Assembly: GCA_032622095.1 (NCBI GenBank)
Contig: CP136069.1
Location: forward strand, 188,285,122-188,349,121
Direction: 5' to 3'
Length of the DNA stretch: 64,000 nt
Origin: Siphonodentalium dalli
Taxonomy: Eukaryota; Mollusca; Scaphopoda; Gadilida; Siphonodentaliidae
Shown here: positions 53,505 through 64,000 of the stretch, piece by piece
Position numbering within the stretch: the stretch's first letter is position 1
Layout of the letters: every line of letters begins with the position of its first letter
The notes under the pieces: model-generated
Told to the model about the DNA's origin: nothing
Databases searched by the model: none
Seen by the model: the letters and a program-made list of their open reading frames with translations, nothing else
Made by a program: the position numbers and the translations under genes

Positions 53505-54344
53505 CAGGGTTTCCGCTAGGGTGTAGGGGAATGGGGCCGGTAGCCGTCAAGGGGGAAAATCCAGGTATAAGTAGCCAGTTTTAGCACTGGTTGAACTACT
53601 TTCGTTATATCGTTATATCGGCCAATAGAATCGTGTGAGAGTTGAAATGGCAGATTGTTTTGTTCCATTTCTGCCCAAGTGCCAAGCTATCAAACCTTAT
53701 ACATGTACCTGTAACTTTAAAACTAGTAAATTTATTAGATATAAATTAATTTACGAAGTACAGAACACCAGTAATTTGGATCCCGAGTTAAACGTGCTCG
53801 TTAATGTTAAAAGACTCACTGTGGAAGACCCAGCAGATATTTCGGATGCATAACGTAATCGGAATATATTTTAGCAGCTGCAGTGTAAATATAGAAGGCT
53901 GATTACATATCTGGCCGATGAGTATTCTTTGTGGGCAGTGGTAAGATGCCTTGATGCCCGGTGCGGATACTCCCACATTTCTCTCTCACTCTATTACAAA
54001 GTGAACAGTCTATATTTTGCGGTATAAAACATGACAGGTACGATTAAAATACTGCTCTTTTGCATAACATAACCGGGTACTAACCGCAACGTAACTAACC
54101 AGCCTCAAAGGCATAGCTTCTAGCGATGTCAGTTCCGATCACTTCCTGTTTCAATTTTCTGTATAACAACGCGTTTAGATATAAAATAAATTCACCTTTT
54201 AAAATTCCTTAGTACTATTCCAACAAAATTCAGAAGTTTTAAACATCTTTATATCTTTATAGACATGCAGTATGTCCTGGGGTATGGCAGGAGGGGAAAA
54301 CTTGGCGAGGGGAATGGGGCCGTCAAGGTATAGCGGAAACCCTG
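53505..54344. mobile_element. hAT-like element with CAGGGTTTCCGCTA termini
   Basis: CAGGGTTTCCGCTA at 53505 is inverted at 54331-54344. ATATTAT flanks both ends directly (53498-53504 and 54345-54351), seven bases of what is probably an 8-bp duplication. GGGGAATGGGGCCG occurs near both ends in the same orientation. A 72-codon frame inside (53635-53853, GTG start) has no recognised transposase motif. Confidence 0.8.
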
Positions 54345-54771
54345 ATATTATGTATGTGTCTCACTTGAATTTTATAAAATAGCCTATTATATGAATTAGA
54401 GTGATAATGGTAAGTCTAATTGCAAGCAGGATAAGCATAATCCATTGAACCAAAAAATATCTGACAATAACTTATAAGCATTTCCAATCCATACATATAT
54501 AAAAATGTCCAAAGTTATGCTTGAGAAACTTGATCAAATTGACTGCTCAGTAAAATTTTAAATACTGACTCAAAGTGCCCTAGATTAGCTCTAAATGCAA
54601 TGGAATTTCTAAAATTTTCCAGGGGGGGAACCATCAGCTGGGGGGTCACCCCCTCCCAAACCTTCCTCCGCTCAGGACTTCAAGTTATGCCTTCGGCATA
54701 TCATTGCCCAAAAACAGGTGTCCCCAAAAAATACCTAGAGCCTTCACTGAATGCGGTGTCAATTTGGACCC
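54345..54771. other. Gene-free stretch
   Basis: Non-coding. A G-run with GGGGTCACCCCC lies near 54624-54652. Confidence 0.35.
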
Positions 54772-55548
54772 ACAGAAGTTGGAATCACTGACTTTTATGC
54801 CACTTTTAGAGATTATCAGGGGAGTTATAGGCATTAGGGTTTAGAAGAATAGCACTGTAGCAGTGTCGCCGGTAGAGATCTGAGGACCAGTTAGCTAACA
54901 GGTGAAAACAAAGTTGTAAACTGCGATAAAACCTCGAATAAATCAACGAATAGACGCTATGCTTGCAGTAAGGTTGTAGCAGAATGCTTTTTCTAACGAA
55001 ATATGCCGAAAACCCTGAGAACTACCCTGCTGGACAAAACAAGTGTCCACTTAACCGCGGTGCGGTTAGCATTGCCACCGCAGCTTAAATGCAACTACAC
55101 CGCGGCTCCACCGGCAAACTACAGTTGGGCCACGGTGTACTTGCCGATCGGCCATGGTGTAGTTGCCGCGGTGTACGTTCATTAAACTGAAATAAGACGA
55201 TACAAACCAGAAATCTAACCACGGTGTACATGCCGTTCAGCCGCGGTGTAGTTGCCTTTCGGTCGCAGTGTACTTGCTGTTCGGCCGCGGAGTACTTGCC
55301 GTTCGGCCGCAGTGCTCAACTGCAGTTACAAACTCTGACACCGCGGCCGAACGGCAAATACACAGCGGTGCCAATGGACACTTGTTTTGTCCAGTGGGGT
55401 ATGCTTTTGTTGTTCAAATTTACGAGTCGACGTGATGCGTGGTGGAGATACCTCGAAAATGAAGATGCCATTCTTCTAAACCCTAATGCCTATAACTACC
55501 CTGATAATCTCTAAAAGTGGCATAAAAGTCAGTGATTCCAACTTCTGT
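54772..55548. mobile_element. Element with 83-bp TIRs hosting a nested element
   Basis: The arms 54772-54854 and 55466-55548 are inverted copies with a few mismatches (core TTATGCCACTTTTAGAGATT). The interior holds another inverted-repeat element at 55030-55394. No transposase frame. Confidence 0.8.
55030..55394. mobile_element. Nested MITE with 20-bp perfect TIRs and GC-rich repeats
   Basis: CTGGACAAAACAAGTGTCCA at 55030-55049 is exactly inverted at 55375-55394. Inside, a 20-22 bp motif (CGGTGTACTTGCCGTTCGGC) is repeated about nine times, partly in the opposite orientation. It is much more G+C-rich than its surroundings. Confidence 0.8.
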
Positions 55549-55972
55549 TAATGTGATTTGGACAATGACAATGTCAATAAATTGAATAATAAGTGTTGTT
55601 TACCATTTAGTGTGATGAACGCCGGGATTTCAATAAATGTGGCGGCGACTTTATGAAATTCATCTCTTCACAGTTGTGGACCAAATTGCAATGATACAAC
55701 TTACAAGGAACTGCATTAATTCTTCTTATCGTCAATATTGGCAATTTAAAAAACATGGTCGTTGTCATAGGGTCTCGCGACAAAGCGTCGGTCCGAACAA
55801 AAACCTTGTGGTTTCAGATTATGTGTACGTTGTGCTATACCGCGCTATAAACGTTGCTTGTAGTTTGAACCGATAAATTTATTTTAGCGCTTTTGATAAT
55901 TCTAATGCAAGCAAATACAAGAAAGAAACATGCTATTGAAGCTTTTGGATTTGAAGAACAAATCTCGGGTCG
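55549..55972. other. 5' flank of the zinc-finger gene
   Basis: No clear TATA box or upstream exon is visible. An in-frame TGA at 55952 precedes the ATG, so the reading frame does not extend upstream in the genomic sequence. Confidence 0.4.
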
Positions 55973-57478
55973 ATGGATGATCGAAAGATGTTGGCACAAT
56001 CTCACACACGACCGACGTCCGACAAACATCCGGTGACTGTTTGTATCATCCCAACGTTTCTAAATGATTTTACATTCGATTGCAATAACATTCGAGAAGG
56101 CCGGACTCTGAACAGTGTCCAAGATTCTAAGCATCGATATGTACTGGCGACTGGAGTTTATCCAACGAAAAAAGATATACGTGGACGTGAACCCCAGCAG
56201 AAGCAGTCCCAAGAAAAACATGTTTATCTAAAAAACGAAGAGCGCTCATTTACATGCGAGATGCGTGGGGTTATAACGTCCCCTGAACAGATTGCTGAAA
56301 CAAGCATTTCGGAACACGCAGAGGAGAAGCAGTGCAACATTTGTGGTAAGCATTTTAGCCGAAAAGATCATTTAAAGCGACACCATAAGATGCACGAGAG
56401 AATGCAACATGTTAGTTACACAAAAGAGAGACCGTACAGATGTGAGATATGTAATCGGCACCTTACCCGTAGAGAACATTTAATTCGTCACCAGAAAACG
56501 CATACACATTACGAATATACACATAGACAAAAACCCGATCAGAAAACTTGTGAGGAAAACATGGATAGACAATTGTCGGGTGAGGATTCCATGGGATTAT
56601 GCCTACCTACCCAAATGTGTGAAGTTAATTCTAATGACGGGGAAAATATATCTGGAATCTGTGAGGAGTCTGATTTTATTTCCCAGGAGTCAGGTAAAAC
56701 TCGGGTAAACATACGCACACAATATGATACTGAACATAAATACCCAAATCGGCAGGACGTACACCGAGCTGCGAGTTCAGTAGTGGCAAAAGTAAACTGT
56801 CAGGAACTGTCTGTCCCACTCGAGATAAATAAGGAACAAGTGGGGAATGTTGCGTTGGCGCAAGTAAACTACCAGGACCCGGTCAAGAAAATTCAGGAAG
56901 TTCCTGTCACTTCAGAAGCTGAATCTGAGTTGAAAAAACCACCAAAACAAAGATATCGATCTCTTCAATCGTATACATGCGACATTTGTGGAGCTGTGTT
57001 CCGATATCATTGTAATATCTTGAATCATAAACAAAAACACACCCCTCGGAACTTTAAATGCGAAATATGTGGGAAGTGTTGTGTTAACGCCAGTAAACTC
57101 TTGGCCCATACGCAGGCCCATACTGGTTCTAGATATAAGATGTGCGAAATCTGCGGAAAGTCTGTTAAGGGTCCATCTGAGCTCGCGAGACACATGACTT
57201 CACACAACGACGCACGTCCGTGCGAGTGTGATGTTTGTGGAAAGCGTTTTAAGGACAAATATAAGCTGAGAGAGCATTACAAAATCCATACGGGGACACG
57301 ATCATACCAATGCGAAATATGCGGGCTCACATTTACTCAATCTAATGCTCTAACATCACATATCAGAACCCACACTGGCGACCGACCATACGCTTGCAAC
57401 ATATGCGGTAAACGCTTTACGCAATCAAACGACGTGACAAAGCACAAGAAGACACATTCAGGATATTATCCCAAATAA
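55973..57478 (+). CDS. C2H2 zinc-finger protein, eight fingers, 501 aa
   Basis: Probably a sequence-specific DNA-binding nuclear protein. Residues 1-120 carry no domain I recognise. Two fingers lie at 121-141 (CNICGKHFSRKDHLKRHHKMH) and 157-177. A finger-free acidic, Gln/Asn-rich linker of about 160 residues follows. Six fingers then run in a row at about 336-356, 363-383, 391-411, 419-439, 447-467 and 475-495. All keep Cys2His2 spacing (CX2CX12HX3H). The last two, with TQSNALTSH and TQSNDVTKH helices joined by HTGDRPY linkers, are the most canonical. No KRAB, BTB, SCAN or ZAD domain is visible. The single ORF with an upstream in-frame stop suggests one coding exon. Decayed copies of its 3' end lie at 36548-37135 and 60166-60357. 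Confidence 0.85.
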   Translation: MDDRKMLAQSHTRPTSDKHPVTVCIIPTFLNDFTFDCNNIREGRTLNSVQDSKHRYVLATGVYPTKKDIRGREPQQKQSQEKHVYLKNEERSFTCEMRGVITSPEQIAETSISEHAEEKQCNICGKHFSRKDHLKRHHKMHERMQHVSYTKERPYRCEICNRHLTRREHLIRHQKTHTHYEYTHRQKPDQKTCEENMDRQLSGEDSMGLCLPTQMCEVNSNDGENISGICEESDFISQESGKTRVNIRTQYDTEHKYPNRQDVHRAASSVVAKVNCQELSVPLEINKEQVGNVALAQVNYQDPVKKIQEVPVTSEAESELKKPPKQRYRSLQSYTCDICGAVFRYHCNILNHKQKHTPRNFKCEICGKCCVNASKLLAHTQAHTGSRYKMCEICGKSVKGPSELARHMTSHNDARPCECDVCGKRFKDKYKLREHYKIHTGTRSYQCEICGLTFTQSNALTSHIRTHTGDRPYACNICGKRFTQSNDVTKHKKTHSGYYPK

Positions 57479-60165
57479 ATGTGATAATTCGAATTCCCAT
57501 ATTCTCAGAAGACCTCTCGTTGAAAATGCAGCAGCTGTGTGATGTCTAGGAGAATGGTGTTGATAGATCATTCCATGAATCTCTTCTCTCGTTACGAGCC
57601 TAAGTTTTCTCTGTGTGATGTCTGGGAGAAGGGTGTTCACAGGAATACTTCACAAAGTTACAGGGTTTAGAACTATAGCGGAATATGATGTCTACGGAAG
57701 TATTCCAAATATAATCGGTATAACTTCATGGCGTGCTGGGGTATGATTGTATGGCATGATGGGGTATGATTGGCGACTCAAACATTGGCACTTAGCGAAG
57801 AATCGAAAGAGAATAAAATAGGACATTTTCAAGATTAAATGGGTTAATTTTATTTAATAGATCAACGCTTGGAGTTGACTTCGCGGGATAGGGCTCGATG
57901 ATATGGTATATATTGTTCTCGTCGCGAAGCGCAGTCATGCATAGACAATACATACTCTATTTATTAAATTCCATCGAACACTTTGAACTGGTACCATGAA
58001 TATTACTTTTATCTGGACAAGACTTCGTTGATCGACACAATTGTACATGTATCTATAGAAATAAAATTTTGCTCAATTAACTCGTTTTTGCACTTTAGTG
58101 ATTAGATTAAAGATGCACAATTCGAATTAACGATCCCAAATTAGTATTTCTTTGGCTTCGGTGGTAAACAAATATTCGATTCTAGTCTAGGAACCCACCA
58201 ACCAGAGCTCAGAGTGATGAGATATCGATTTTTGAAATCTATAATTGTTCACCACTTGTACTTTTTGGCGGCCTGACAAAAAGTCGACGAGCCGACAACA
58301 TCGGACCAGATTGGGGATGAAGATGGATAACTCTAAAATCAAGTGGCTTTGTGTGTTAGATATTCGACAAACCGCCCAAATTTCGTTGAACAAAATGTTT
58401 ATAAATAACTGGTTTTGGGCAATTTATGATACAGTTGACTGTAGTTAGCATATTTTTGGGCAATTAATCGATGCTGATAACTGAAGCGGCATTTCAAAAA
58501 CTGTTGTTGTTGGAATCTGATGATATGGGGACCATCGAATCGGATTGAGTACCGTTAACATATTAGTTTTCAGAGAGTCGTAAACAGTTGAGCTATCCCA
58601 ATAACTTTGATCAACTATATTGGAAACATGTACAGATAATCTGACATTGCAACAGCCACATGAGTATGATATATACGCGGAAAATCAGTGAAGCCATCAA
58701 ACGCACAGTGAACATCATACTTATGTGATACTACTGTCATGTGTGCATTACAGAAACCTTGCAAGTAGTATGAAAATTTATAAGTGCTCATGCACAAAAT
58801 ACATTTACGAGTAAGATATCTGATATCATAACGAACCAAAGCCGGACGCTTTGGGTCGTATATAGACTATATCTGATGTTGTGACGTCACCAATTATTAT
58901 CTAATACGACACTGCTGTTTTGAATTTTTGCGAGCACTTTTGTCACACAGTAGATCGGTGGGCTTAAAGCATTAATGTTGTAATGTGAAATAAACGTGTG
59001 CGTCGTTCAATGGCCGGCGTTCTGAGTCGGTGAGCTCGTAGTCTGCTTGCATTGTGAATCTCTTATTTCTCACATGCCTTGATGTATAATATGATTGACC
59101 TAATTTATACACGAAATTGCTATAGAACCCACTCTGTCGATGAACCCTTGTGTATGTCGATGTTAATGGCGAGAATTGGTTGTGTTTCTTGTATATGTAA
59201 TTTGCTTGATCACTTGTAAATATTAATTTCACATGTATACTTGTTTTGATATATTTTTATCTCAAATAATGTATGAATATGTACGGTATTTTTGAGATTA
59301 AACAAATTCAGAGTGTAATATATCATAATCACACCACGCTATTTATAAGGCCTAAGATAATTCTATTTGATGGGAATAAGCATCTATGAAGATATTTTAT
59401 AGGATTAAAAAGACAGATATATCCTAGCTTATGGGTGTGTTTTAGCTGTGGTTCATTAATTACGCTAGCGTATGGTCATATTATTTCATCTTGCTCGGTA
59501 TTTGCTACCGCTTTATTCGCCCATATGCATGTTACCTTGGTGTAAATGTAAACACGTCCATTTATCCCCTGCGTCTTGTTCTCTCGGTAACATGCTTTCG
59601 TATGATTCCCTTATGTTCGATATTTGCTATCATTGTGTGTGTCCGTATGCGTCTGACATCAGTGTTATGCGTCAGGTGTAGCTAACGTATTTGTCCACCT
59701 AAATTTCGATACGGTAAAAAATAAAAAGCGAATATCATTATGTATATTTTGAAGCGCAAACTGCCATGTAACTTTAAGTTAAAGTTTCTCTTAATTTGAA
59801 GTTGTGTTTATTATATGACAAATTGAATTCTGAAGAGGTATTGAAGTTCTTTCGACAAGAAATAAATTATTCTTAATTTCTCTCATAAAAAAGTTATTTC
59901 GCAATTCCTATCAAGAAGAATTTATTTTTCGTTAAGTAGAAGCACTTTATTCGCCCATATTCATGTTACATTAGTGTAAAGGTACATACATCCATTTTAT
60001 CATCTCTTTATTCTCTCGGAAATATGCTCTCGTAAGACTCCCTTATGATCGGTACTAGCGATCATTATGTGTATCCGTGTGCGTGTGACATCAGTAATTA
60101 TGTGTTAGATAAACACGTACATAATAGTTAAGGTATACATGTATCGACCTATGTCGATACCGGGG
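57479..60165. repeat. 3' flank of the zinc-finger gene (block B)
   Basis: Collinear with 37625-41640. The segment 59940-60165 is itself a second copy of 59500-59720 (shared CGCCCATAT-CATGTTAC, TTCTCTCGG-AA-ATGCT and GTGTGACATCAGT), so the flank was also duplicated locally. No coding frame is supported here. Confidence 0.75.
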
Positions 60166-60357
60166 AAACTCTTGGCCCACAAGCAGGCCAACACTGGTTC
60201 TAGATATAAGTTGTGCTAAATCTGCGGAAAGTATGTTAAGGGTCCATCTGAGCTCACGAGGTACTTGAATTCACACATCGACGGGCGTCCGTACGAGTGT
60301 GATGTATGTGGAAAGCGTTTTAAGGACAAATATAAGCTGAGAGAGCATAACAAAAAT
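60166..60357 (+). pseudogene. Zinc-finger gene fragment with stop
   Basis: Nearly identical to 57085-57290 of the 55973 gene (fingers 4-6). Differences include CACAAGCAGGCCAAC (His lost) and TGC-TAA in place of TGC-GAA (stop). The fragment ends exactly where a hAT-like stretch (60353-60430, AATTTGAAATCTGGATATGA) begins. Confidence 0.85.
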
Positions 60358-60430
60358 TTGAAATCTGGATATGAAAACTGCAAAATCCTAGATTGATCTC
60401 AAGCTTTCGAAGTGTTGGAAATTATATAGT
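60358..60430. mobile_element. hAT-like element fragment
   Basis: GAAATCTGGATATGAAAACTGC and CTCAAGCTTTCGAAGTGTTG resemble internal blocks of the 23899 family (24505-24740). Confidence 0.5.
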
Positions 60431-60935
60431 TTTTATTAAATAATTTGCCCTTCAGCCCAAATATCTTACGTTTCGACAGCTCGACGTAAACAAAGTTGAG
60501 ACAGAAGACAATTATGTTGGTGTAAGGGGAGTAACCCAAAACGTGCACTTCGAATTACGTAATTCGGAACGTGCTCGCTCCTCGCGATGTTGGGATAAGT
60601 AGTCCGTCATCGCTGGGAGTAGGATAAACCTCTGGGAGTAGGGGATACGATTATTATTTTGGCAGAAAAAGTTACTGAAAATATAATAAAAATCATATCT
60701 CCACTCCCAGAAGATCGAACGTGTTATCCTACTCTCAAGATGTTATCCTATACTCTCAACACTGCGTCATGACGTCAATTTTTGCGTCATTCGGTACCGG
60801 TATCATTGCGCGTTATTTTGATCAGAAATGGTTGGTGATGTTGCAGCTTTAAAAACGTATTAGGCCTAACCGTGTGTTTCGTTGTGTTCTGTGTGGTAAC
60901 AAACTGGCATTGAAAATATAATACACACAGCAGTC
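60431..60935. other. Gene-free stretch with a weak inverted repeat
   Basis: GGGAGTAGGATAA and GGGAGTAGGGGATA (60617-60652) are loosely inverted near 60716-60757. No gene signal. Confidence 0.45.
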
Positions 60936-61058
60936 AACCGTTCTGAGTAGCTTAGAGGTTTTCGTGAGATGCGAGGATTATTTTCACTCGTATAGCGCAT
61001 CGTAAAAATAATCTTCCGCATCTCACTCGAGGAGAACAACCGGACGTTACTCAGAACC
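60936..61058. repeat. Inverted-repeat element with ~50-bp arms
   Basis: AACCGTTCTGAGTA and GAGATGCGAGGATTATTTT on the left pair with AAAATAATCTTCCGCATCTC and TACTCAGAACCGTT on the right. A loop of about 20 bases (CACTCGTATAGCGCATCGT) is itself partly palindromic. Confidence 0.8.
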
Positions 61059-63158
61059 GTTAGAACAGAAAAGATATTAATAATGAGTTGTGCTAACTTC
61101 AGCGTAAATTATCTGGCCTGCAGTAGAAACGTATAACCACTGTTGGGTGGTTCTCCCTTAAACGAGCAAATTGATGTCTCGTGTACAATTGTTCCATAAA
61201 AATTTGATTGTGCCACAAACAAGACCTATTGTGGCGTTCCATTTCACTGAGGAGCATGTGGCACAACGTTATGATATAACAGTATTGTAACATATCAACA
61301 CATGCCTTTAGTTACATGGTCAAAACAACGAGAAAGCACGAAAATCGCACTGTCCCATCGCCTAACTGCGAAATTTCATTTTATTCCTATTAAGTTATCT
61401 TACCTCTAATTGACAAACAACGTGCACTGTTATGTTATTTCTTGGACTCTTTATCTATGAATATCATTTATGATCCACGTTTTTCGTGGTTTGATGTAAA
61501 TATTGACTCTGAAACATCGAAAATCGCCTGTCTCGAGAAATGTCCACACCGCGACATTATTTACAATATAGGCCATCCCGGTTCCATTTTAACTAAGGGC
61601 AACAACCTACCATACGGATAAGAAAGTTTTGCCTTTTGACAATTTGTTTTGAAGATTTTGGACAATATAAAGAATCAAAACACATGAAAAATGAGACGAA
61701 AATAAGTGTACCCTTCAGCGAACCTTAATTAATGTCCACACCGCGACGCTATCAAAGGAGCTAGAAAATATGTCGGGAGACTACCAAAATTGCTCAAATA
61801 GTAAACATGGGGTGAAGAATCGTGAATAAAAACGAATGGACGCCTGACATAAACATAAATTTAAAACAAATGAAGAAAATATCAAAATTGTCCACACCGC
61901 GACATGTCCACATCGCGACGCAGAATAACGTTACAGCCAGCCACAGACACATGTCACGCTTAGAATATTTGGGTGGTTCTGTTGTAAAAGGGTCAACACG
62001 ATGTACATACACATATAGTTGTTATTGGATCGGGGGTGAGTGAGTGAGGGGGGTGTCATCAGAGAGAAGCAAATGACAATTTGAAAATCAATTGTTTCGG
62101 TACTTTTCAACAATCGTTCTGCCTGTGTGACGATTTCCGGCTCGTGTGCTATAGCAAAGGCGTCAATGACACATTTTGGGAAATCGGAATATCTCACTGA
62201 TAATTCCATCTGATTGAGCTCATCGAAAAAACCCTAAATACCAAATTTCAGTTCGATATCTTGAAACATGTAAGAGAAATCCATCGACATTGTTTTCTAT
62301 TGTAAATTCTCTTTGCAATTTGGCGAACCCTTTGAGGAACAGAGTTTGATTGACGTATGTTCACGTTATCTACATCAGAGTTCCTCGGTCGTTTGGTGTC
62401 AAACCAAGTGTACGATGGATCAGGGCATGCCCGACTTGATAGGAATAGCCCTTTATGTGATCAAAATCTGTTTCCAATTATCAGATCTGTACGGTGTATA
62501 CGTTGACCTCTTAGAGAGTTTGAACTCTAAGTAACGCCCACAAAGCACATCAATTTCCACCACATATATTCAAATGGCTGTATCTCATAGACGTCTCAAC
62601 GTGCGGAGCTATGCGATACATCGTTTGGACGGATACATCATCGGCTACTCCATGATGTACAAGTTGAATATATACTCATAACGATAATTCAACTATTAAA
62701 GGGCACATGTCAACAAAGTGACTCAATTTTGTTTGGTTTCCATTAATCATGATATTCGAATTAAACACAAGTTTTGGAGAAAGAGCGAATTTGACAATGA
62801 CGTCGCCCTGATTCAACCCAAAAATGTCATTGGCACATGCTGTAATGAACGACCTTGATTGACCTTGACCGTGCCCTATAATTTTGCCAAATGTCATTTT
62901 TGTGGTTACCAATATCTGTGCTACATACTCACATAAAATTCATCGGCATGTGACATATTTAATTTTTTTCAGAATTCTATGGACGAATATGTTCATTTAA
63001 GGGAGAATCACCCTGTTATATATATATATAAATAATATAACCATGCATAAGCTGTCAATCCACATAATATACTATAAAATCATTGGTTGTCACACATTTA
63101 GCTATTAAAGTTATTTCTCAATAACCTAAATTTCTTGATTACTTTCCCCGCAACAGAA
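61059..63158. other. Largely featureless stretch
   Basis: The motif TGTCCACACCGCGAC occurs four times in one orientation (about 61545, 61733, 61889 and, with one change, 61905). A 73-codon frame at 62313-62534 and others show no recognisable features. Confidence 0.45.
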
Positions 63159-63359
63159 ATGGTAGCAGCGTCGAGTGGCCACGCCTATTTCGCGTGCCTA
63201 AAAATGTACCTGGAAACTGTTCGATACTTCCTACGATTTAACATGAAATATCGGTGCTGCATCATAATTCTTTCGGGTATGACTGTATTGACAATAACCG
63301 TAGGCATACTAGATGCTAATGTTCAGTGCACAAGTAACCAGACAAATCAACAATATTGA
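63159..63359 (+). CDS. Possible first coding exon with signal anchor
   Basis: ATG at 63159 follows TTTCCCCGCAACAG, a fair splice acceptor. The 66 codons include a hydrophobic segment CCIIILSGMTVLTITVGIL preceded by basic residues, the layout of a type II signal anchor, then a short Cys/Asn/Gln-rich stretch. Possible donors follow at GTAGGC (63300) and GTAACC (about 63335). It could equally be chance; no downstream exon is seen in the window. Confidence 0.25.
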   Translation: MVAASSGHAYFACLKMYLETVRYFLRFNMKYRCCIIILSGMTVLTITVGILDANVQCTSNQTNQQY

Positions 63360-64000
63360 ACATTGCAAAGAAGTGAACACTGAAATTAAAACCAACACGG
63401 TTTTGTGTCATCGCGGTCGAATATATCAATCCCACGTGCAACTATACAGCTGCTCTGCGTGTGATAAGTTGCGAATAGCCAATCAAAAACGCTGAATTTC
63501 CGACGCGATTTCATTAATCGATGAGCACCAGTTTTGAGTGACATGTGTCTCTTTCAACTTAACGCGCGTTATAGAATTTATCTTCAAAATGTTCTGTTAT
63601 AACTGCATAACCTTTATGGCTTTATTCAAACAAGAGTTATTCTTAAATAACATATATACTCGTCTAATTTGTGTGATTTGAATGTTGTCGTTTCTGGTTC
63701 GATCAATTTGAAAAATTAATGACATTCACCAGCATCGATGTTAAAATCCAATATTTTTTTCAAGTGAGGTAATGTTATGTTAACCAGAGATATAATTTTA
63801 ATTGAATCAAACGAAAATGTAACTCTCTGAAATTAAACTGAACTGAATGGTCAACGCGTTGTCATGCGGCCCATTCTCAAGCACCAATTTTTCTCTTTTG
63901 ATAAATAACTTATTTGTCGAACACTCATATTGTTCATATATGTTTTCATGATCACTATTTGTGGCATCCTTCGTTAAAGTTTGTCTCAGAGTTGAAACTC
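63360..64000. other. Gene-free stretch
   Basis: Ordinary A+T-rich sequence to the end of the window. Confidence 0.35.

Noticed and set aside
53635-53853. A transposase fragment inside the CAGGGTTTCCGCTA element
   Set aside because: The 72-codon frame begins with GTG, shows no hAT signature and is too short to judge.
55224-55514. A 96-codon plus-strand frame
   Set aside because: It is driven by the GC-rich repeat motif of the nested MITE and runs into the outer TIR.
57472-57480. A polyadenylation signal AATAAA at the stop codon of the zinc-finger gene
   Set aside because: It overlaps the stop codon itself and lacks a downstream GU-rich context; likely coincidence.

Overview
The window reads as nuclear DNA of an invertebrate animal. 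It is A+T-rich and gene-poor, dense in LINE fragments, short palindromic DNA transposons (MITEs), minisatellites and broken C2H2 zinc-finger genes. A dispersed repeat at 41020-41393 ends in a GGACGGACGGACGA block followed by a GCTATAGCTC-like stretch and GAGCTAAAAA. I associate that ending with molluscs and other spiralians, so a marine lophotrochozoan is my best guess, not a certainty. No rRNA gene, CRISPR array, functional tRNA gene or prokaryotic operon is visible.

Only two genes look intact. One is a minus-strand open frame of 1419 codons (41963-46222). It encodes a large Cys/His-rich, probably nuclear protein made of two homologous halves preceded by four tandem repeats of 44-55 residues. 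The other is a plus-strand 501-codon C2H2 zinc-finger gene (55973-57478) with eight fingers. Weak exon candidates lie at 20371-20688 (-), 48323-48613 (+), 49209-49469 (+) and 63159-63359 (+).

Layout: 1-6540 holds palindromic elements on both sides of a degraded L2/CR1-type LINE. 7240-8735 is a second LINE fragment. 8800-12400 carries tandem duplications, a strong hairpin and a 33-40 bp minisatellite. 12672-15716 is a 3.0-kb unit with perfect 59-bp terminal inverted repeats. 17480-19870 has two TTAA-flanked MITEs and a tRNA-derived SINE. 19900-25050 has hAT-like elements, one with a perfect 8-bp target duplication, and a TA-flanked palindromic MITE. 25600-27700 is a 5'-truncated LINE with an intact YADD box. 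28200-32700 holds more inverted-repeat elements. 32730-35590 is a large inverted duplication carrying two decayed zinc-finger arrays head to head. 36550-41640 is a decayed paralogue of the 3' end and downstream flank of the zinc-finger gene at 55973, and it contains an expanded 61-bp minisatellite. 46500-55550 is a mosaic of nested MITEs with recognisable target duplications. 57480-60360 is the other copy of the paralogous flank. 60400-64000 is nearly featureless.

The most unusual signal is a pair of full-length copies of one palindromic MITE (22455-22669 and 49508-49720). The second copy differs from the first mainly by A-to-G changes on one DNA strand in both arms, the pattern expected of adenosine deamination of a hairpin. 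The second strongest point is the 1419-residue protein, whose duplicated domain I do not recognise.
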